Assembly: GCA_964565895.1 (NCBI GenBank)
Contig: CAZMGT010000041.1
Location: 1-34,503, forward strand
Reading direction: 5' to 3'
Length of the DNA: 34,503 nucleotides
Source of the DNA: CAZMGT01 sp964565895
Lineage (GTDB): Bacteria > Armatimonadota > Zipacnadia > UBA1398 > CAZMGT01
Positions 30,924 to 34,503 of the stretch are shown here, in pieces (within the stretch, counting starts at the first letter, position 1; each line of letters begins with the position of its first letter). A program made the position numbers and the translations under genes. Under the pieces are notes generated by a model. The model was given only the letters and a program-made list of their open reading frames with translations, was not told where the DNA came from and did no database searches.

Positions 30924-32597
30924 TTACTCGAAGCGAATGTCCTTCACCGTCCCGCCCGCGGGGATCATGGGCATCACGTTTGCCGTGCGCACCACGCAAA
31001 ACTCGATAACGCACGGGCGATCGTCGATCTCCAGGGCTTTCTCCAGCGCCCCGCGAACCTCGTCGTTGGACATTACCCTCATGCCCACGGCGCCGTAGGC
31101 GTCGGCGAGCTTGACGAAGTCCGGGTTGCCCTCAAGGTCCACCGCGGAGAGCCTGTTGTCGTAAAACAGCGTTTGCCACTGTCGCACCATGCCCAGGTAC
31201 TGGTTGTTGAGGAGGATGATTTTAATGGGCAGCTTTTGCACGACGGCCGTGGTCAGCTCTTGAATGGTCATTTGAAAGCCGCCGTCGCCGGTAACGCAGC
31301 ACACCAACTCGCCCGGCCGAGCGACCTGCGCGCCCACGGACGCGGGCAGCGAATAGCCCATCGTCCCCAGCCCCCCGGAGGAGATGAAGTGCCGCGGCTT
31401 GTCCGTCTTGTAAAACTGCGCCGCCCACATTTGGTTCTGCCCCACGTCGGTGACGATAATCGCCTCGCCGCGGGTGAGCTTATACAGCTCCTCGATCACA
31501 TACTGGGGCACCACGCCGTCCTCGCGCATCTCATACTTCAGGGGATACTTCTCCTTCCACTCCTCGCACTGCTTGTTCCACTCGTCGGGTTCGCGCGGGT
31601 TAACGTGTTCGATAAGCTCCTGCAACACGAGCTTGCAGTCGCCCACGATGGGATACGTCGCGGGAACGTTCTTGCCGATCTCCGCCGGGTCCACGTCGAT
31701 GTGCACGACCTTGGCGTGCGGGGCGAAGCTGTCCAGCCGGCCGGTAACGCGGTCGTCGAACCGCGCCCCGATGGCGAGCAACAGGTCGCACTCGTGAATG
31801 GCGTAGTTGGCGTAGGCCGTGCCGTGCATGCCGGCCATGCCCAGGCTCAGGGGGTGGGTCTCGGGAAAGCACCCCTTGCCCATGAGCGTGGTAAACACGG
31901 GGCAGTTGAGCTTTTCCGCGAGCGCCACGACCTCGGGATGGGCGTTGGCGCTCATCGCGCCCCCGCCGACGTACATCAGCGGCCGCTTGGCCTGGTTAAT
32001 CGCCTCCGCCGCGCGGCGAATGGCGCGGACATTGCCCCGCGTGGTCGGCTTATAGCCCTCGTGGGCGCAAGTTTGCGGGTAGCCCTCCATCTCCAGCTCG
32101 CCGAGAAACACGTCGCGGGGGAAGTCCACGAGCACGGGCCCCGGGCGCCCCGTGCGCGCGATGTAAAACGCATCGTGCAGCGTTTGGGGGATGTCCGCGG
32201 AGCTCTGCACGAGGTAGCTGTGCTTAACGATGGGCATGGTAATGCCGAACGTGTCCGCCTCCTGGAACGCGTCGCGCCCGATAGACGTGGTGGGCACCTG
32301 GCCGGTCATGGCCACCAGGGGGACGGAGTCCATGTAGGCGTTGGCGATGCCCGTAACGAGGTTCGTGGCCCCCGGGCCGGAAGTTGCGCAGCACACGCCA
32401 ACCTTCCCCGAGGCCCGAGCATAGCCATCGGCGGCGTGCGCCGCCCCCTGCTCGTGTCGGCAGAGGACGTGGCGCACGTCCGACTCGTAAAGCACATCGT
32501 AAAGCGGGATCGTTGCCCCGCCGGGGATGCCGAAGATCACTTCCACGTTTTCGTTTTTGAGACATTCCACAACGGCTTGTGCGCCTGTGATTTTCAT
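30924..32597 (-). CDS. ilvB: Acetolactate synthase large subunit
   Basis: Catalytic subunit: condenses pyruvate with pyruvate or 2-ketobutyrate, the first common step of Val, Leu and Ile synthesis. N-terminal TPP-binding domain (KITGAQAVVECLKNENVEVIFG, catalytic Glu in RHEQGAAHAADGYARASG), central FAD-binding domain, and C-terminal TPP motif starting GDGGFQMTIQEL and ending near KIILLNN. 557 aa, full length. ATG at 32595-32597 is set by GGAGGTGA seven bases upstream; the open frame runs farther but without a site. That ribosome site is also the 3' end of a candidate leader peptide frame. No ilvC is in the window. Confidence 0.97.
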   Translation of the reverse strand: MKITGAQAVVECLKNENVEVIFGIPGGATIPLYDVLYESDVRHVLCRHEQGAAHAADGYARASGKVGVCCATSGPGATNLVTGIANAYMDSVPLVAMTGQVPTTSIGRDAFQEADTFGITMPIVKHSYLVQSSADIPQTLHDAFYIARTGRPGPVLVDFPRDVFLGELEMEGYPQTCAHEGYKPTTRGNVRAIRRAAEAINQAKRPLMYVGGGAMSANAHPEVVALAEKLNCPVFTTLMGKGCFPETHPLSLGMAGMHGTAYANYAIHECDLLLAIGARFDDRVTGRLDSFAPHAKVVHIDVDPAEIGKNVPATYPIVGDCKLVLQELIEHVNPREPDEWNKQCEEWKEKYPLKYEMREDGVVPQYVIEELYKLTRGEAIIVTDVGQNQMWAAQFYKTDKPRHFISSGGLGTMGYSLPASVGAQVARPGELVCCVTGDGGFQMTIQELTTAVVQKLPIKIILLNNQYLGMVRQWQTLFYDNRLSAVDLEGNPDFVKLADAYGAVGMRVMSNDEVRGALEKALEIDDRPCVIEFCVVRTANVMPMIPAGGTVKDIRFE

Positions 32598-32604
32598 TGC
32601 TCTG

Positions 32605-32662
32605 TCACCTCCGCGCTTGCGCCGCAGGGAGAGGACCACGCCGGGGGTCGTCGCCTGCGGAG
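32605..32662 (-). promoter_or_regulatory. Alternative stems upstream of ilvB that can sequester its ribosome site
   Basis: On the minus strand, CCGCAGG (32654-32660) pairs perfectly with CCTGCGG (32622-32628). The overlapping CTCCGC (32657-32662) pairs with GCGGAG (32609-32614), which includes most of the ilvB Shine-Dalgarno. The two stems share bases and exclude each other. The upstream arm lies in codons 14-17 of the leader frame, right after its run of Val/Ile codons. No T run follows, so control would be translational. Confidence 0.5.
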
Positions 32663-32703
32663 ACAACTATTGCCCAAACACAAAGCACCTGGACAACGTC
32701 CAT
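32605..32703 (-). CDS. Putative branched-chain amino acid leader peptide upstream of ilvB
   Basis: A 32-codon frame (start ATG 32701-32703, stop TGA 32605-32607) between ilvD and ilvB. Its first 14 residues are MDVVQVLCVWAIVV, with Val at 3, 4, 6, 9, 13 and 14, Leu at 7 and Ile at 12: eight branched-chain residues in twelve positions. Its stop codon is the last three bases of the ilvB ribosome site GGAGGTGA, seven bases before the ilvB ATG, so the two are translationally linked. Leader peptides of E. coli ilvBN and other ilv operons have similar composition. Caveat: no Shine-Dalgarno precedes the ATG and conservation is not known. Confidence 0.5.
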   Translation of the reverse strand: MDVVQVLCVWAIVVSAGDDPRRGPLPAAQARR

Positions 32704-32746
32704 GTTCAGGGCGTCGGGAAGAGATGGAGCGGAGCGAGACAAGCGC

Positions 32747-34396
32747 CTAGTACGACGCCCCCAGGGCGGCGCTGCGTACCGCGCGGGCGTAGCGCCCGAG
32801 GAAGCCCGTGGCGATCTTCGGCGCCGGCGCCGTCCAGCGCTCCCTCCGCCGCGCTAGCTCCTCCTCGCTCACGCGTAGCTCCATGCGCCGGTTGGGGATG
32901 TCAATAGCGATCTCGTCGCCGTCCTGGACCAGAGCAATGGGGCCGCCCTCCATGGCCTCGGGCGAGACATGGCCGATACACGGCCCTCGCGTGCCCCCGG
33001 AAAACCGGCCATCGGTAATCAGGGCAACGCTTGACTCCAGGCCCATTCCGGTAAGTGCCGCTGTCACGGAGAGCATCTCGCGCATCCCGGGCCCGCCCTT
33101 CGGGCCCTCATAGCGGATGACCACCACGTGGCCCTCGCCCACGCGCTTGTCGACCACGGCAGCCATCGCCTCTTCCTCCGAGTCAAAAACCACCGCTCTT
33201 CCCGAAAATACCCTGCGCTCCGGACTGACAGCGGACTGTTTTACGATAGCGCCGTCGGGGCAGAGGTTGCCCCATAGGACGGCTATACCACCCTCTTTTG
33301 CATACGCCGTCTCCGGGCTGCGGATAACCTCGCTGTTGCGGATCTTCGCCGACGCCGCGATCTCGCGCACCGTCTGCCCGGAGACCGTGGCGCAGTCGTT
33401 GAGCAGCTCGCCGAGGGACTTGAGCACCGCGGGAATGCCCCCGGCGTAGTGGAGGTCCTCCATGAAATAGTCCCCGCCCGGGCGAAGCGCGGCGATGTTC
33501 GGCGTCGTCCGCGAGATGTCGTCGAACGTCTTCAGCGAAAGCTCCACACCGGCCTCGCGGGCGATGGCCGGGATGTGCAGGCAGGTGTTCGTCGAGCCCC
33601 CGAGGGCCATGTCAATGCGAATGCCGTTTTCGATCGCCTCGCGCGTCATAATCTGGCGCGAGGTAATGTTCTCGCGCACGAGGCGGACGATCGCCTGCCC
33701 GCTACGGAAGGCGATGCGCCGCTTCTCCGCGCCCACGGCGAGCGCCGTGGCGCAATAGGGGAGCGACATGCCCATGGCCTCGGTGACGCAGGCCATCGTG
33801 TTCGCGGTATACAGCCCCTGGCACGATCCGCACCCGGGGCAGGCCTCCATCTCCAGCTCGGCCACTTCCGCGTCGCCGATCTCCCCCGCGGCGTAGCGGC
33901 CCACGGCTTCGAACGTGTCGCGCACGAGGCTCAGGCGCTTGTCGCCCAGCCGGCCGGCGAGCATGGGCCCCGCGGTAACCACGATGCACGGGATGTCCAG
34001 CCGCGCCGCGGCCATGAGCATGCCCGGGGTAATTTTGTCGCAGTTTGTCAGCAGCACGAGACCGTCGAGGGCGTGGGCCACGGCGATGCACTCGATCATG
34101 TCGGCGATCAGCTCGCGCGTAGGCAGCGAGTAGTGCATGCCCCTGTGCCCCATGGCGATGCCGTCGCACACTCCCGGGACGCAGAATACAAATGCCGTCC
34201 CGCCCGCGTGGTGGATGCCCTTCTCGATAAACCGCTCCAGGTCGCGCATGCCGATGTGCCCGGGGATGAGGTCGGTAAAGCTGCTGCAGATGCCGATGAA
34301 CGGGGTGTCCAGCTGGGAGCGGTCGATGCCCGTGGCGAAGAGCAGTGCGCGGCGGGGCATGGCCTTAATGCCCTCGACAATTGCCTTGTGCCTCAT
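32747..34396 (-). CDS. ilvD: Dihydroxy-acid dehydratase
   Basis: Fe-S dehydratase of valine, leucine and isoleucine synthesis: converts dihydroxy acids to 2-keto acids. Cluster cysteines are in GICSSF, in TNCDKITPG and in CPGCGSCQG; the block GGSTNTCLHIPAIA and the C-terminal ITDGRFSGGTRGPCIGHVSPEA are intact. 549 aa. ATG at 34394-34396 has AAAGGGG seven bases upstream; eight further codons upstream are open but unsupported. A 149-base gap with a leader frame separates it from ilvB. Confidence 0.97.
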   Translation of the reverse strand: MRHKAIVEGIKAMPRRALLFATGIDRSQLDTPFIGICSSFTDLIPGHIGMRDLERFIEKGIHHAGGTAFVFCVPGVCDGIAMGHRGMHYSLPTRELIADMIECIAVAHALDGLVLLTNCDKITPGMLMAAARLDIPCIVVTAGPMLAGRLGDKRLSLVRDTFEAVGRYAAGEIGDAEVAELEMEACPGCGSCQGLYTANTMACVTEAMGMSLPYCATALAVGAEKRRIAFRSGQAIVRLVRENITSRQIMTREAIENGIRIDMALGGSTNTCLHIPAIAREAGVELSLKTFDDISRTTPNIAALRPGGDYFMEDLHYAGGIPAVLKSLGELLNDCATVSGQTVREIAASAKIRNSEVIRSPETAYAKEGGIAVLWGNLCPDGAIVKQSAVSPERRVFSGRAVVFDSEEEAMAAVVDKRVGEGHVVVIRYEGPKGGPGMREMLSVTAALTGMGLESSVALITDGRFSGGTRGPCIGHVSPEAMEGGPIALVQDGDEIAIDIPNRRMELRVSEEELARRRERWTAPAPKIATGFLGRYARAVRSAALGASY

Positions 34397-34466
34397 CGCT
34401 GGCCCCTTTCCGTAGAGCACCGGCGCCGGGGCGTCCGTGCCTCGTTTAGGCTTCGCCCAAGGATAG

Positions 34467-34496
34467 CAAAAGGACCTCGCTGCGCGCGGAGGTCCT
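34467..34496 (-). terminator. Terminator-like hairpin upstream of ilvD (attenuator or end of an upstream gene)
   Basis: On the minus strand AGGACCTC (34489-34496) pairs with GAGGTCCT (34471-34478), ten-base loop, followed by TTTG (four T counting the stem end). It is about 70 bases before ilvD and no good promoter is seen between, so an attenuator in an ilvD leader is plausible. The window ends seven bases farther, so a T-box or leader peptide upstream cannot be tested here. Confidence 0.5.
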
Positions 34497-34503
34497 ATGG
34501 CCA

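Noticed and set aside
30795..32750. 651-codon open frame on the plus strand
   Set aside because: It is antisense to ilvB and ilvN, has a shadow composition (His, Arg, Gly, Ala rich) and no recognisable domain; GC-rich genes commonly leave such open antisense frames.
34489..34503. T-box riboswitch upstream of ilvD
   Set aside because: The conserved T-box sequence is not present in the visible bases; the region where it would lie is outside the window.

Overview
The window is chromosomal DNA from a GC-rich bacterium (about two thirds G+C by eye). It is densely packed and I see no insertion sequence, phage gene, CRISPR array, tRNA or rRNA. Two gene orders, rimP-nusA-ylxR-infB-ylxP-rbfA-nrnA-truB-ribF and trmFO-xerC-hslV-hslU, resemble those of Bacillota and some deep-branching phyla (Armatimonadota and Chloroflexota are possibilities). 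A SpoIIIAA/Ycf45-like R3H ATPase fits the same range. No sporulation gene is visible and I cannot place the phylum from sequence alone.

Region 1 (about 1-14965, minus strand) reads as one long housekeeping operon from a sigma70-type promoter near 14937-14965. It encodes ribosome maturation (RimP, RbfA), transcription elongation (NusA), translation initiation (IF2), tRNA modification (TruB, TrmFO), pNpase/nanoRNase (NrnA), flavin synthesis (RibF), XerC and the HslUV protease (HslU runs off the left edge). An OPT-family transporter and a small membrane protein sit between ribF and trmFO. NusA carries an extra C-terminal IF2_N-like domain resembling the N-terminus of the IF2 encoded just downstream.

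Region 2 (14980-16061, minus strand) is a two-gene small heat-shock operon with a consensus promoter and a strong terminator. Region 3 (16219-20152, plus strand) holds an unrecognised membrane zinc-ribbon protein behind a perfect 12-bp palindrome, then the R3H ATPase, DNA polymerase III delta-prime and an unusual thioredoxin. Region 4 (20306-28297, plus strand) is a Deg/HtrA-type periplasmic protease followed by a complete Bat-type operon (BatD-like, MoxR, DUF58, small membrane protein, two VWA proteins, TPR protein), nearly all with overlapping stop and start codons. A small Cys/Arg-rich ORF with its own consensus promoter and terminator follows (28385-28786).

Region 5 (29158-34503, minus strand) is ilvD-ilvB-ilvN for branched-chain amino acid synthesis, then a three-helix membrane protein and a polyferredoxin-like protein. 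Just upstream of ilvB lies a 32-codon reading frame whose first 14 residues include eight Val/Leu/Ile codons. It ends on the ilvB ribosome binding site and overlaps two mutually exclusive stems, so it is a candidate branched-chain amino acid leader peptide. A terminator-like hairpin also precedes ilvD. The strongest candidates for something undescribed are this ilvB leader, the NusA with the IF2_N-like domain, the palindrome-controlled zinc-ribbon protein and the OPT/small membrane protein pair.
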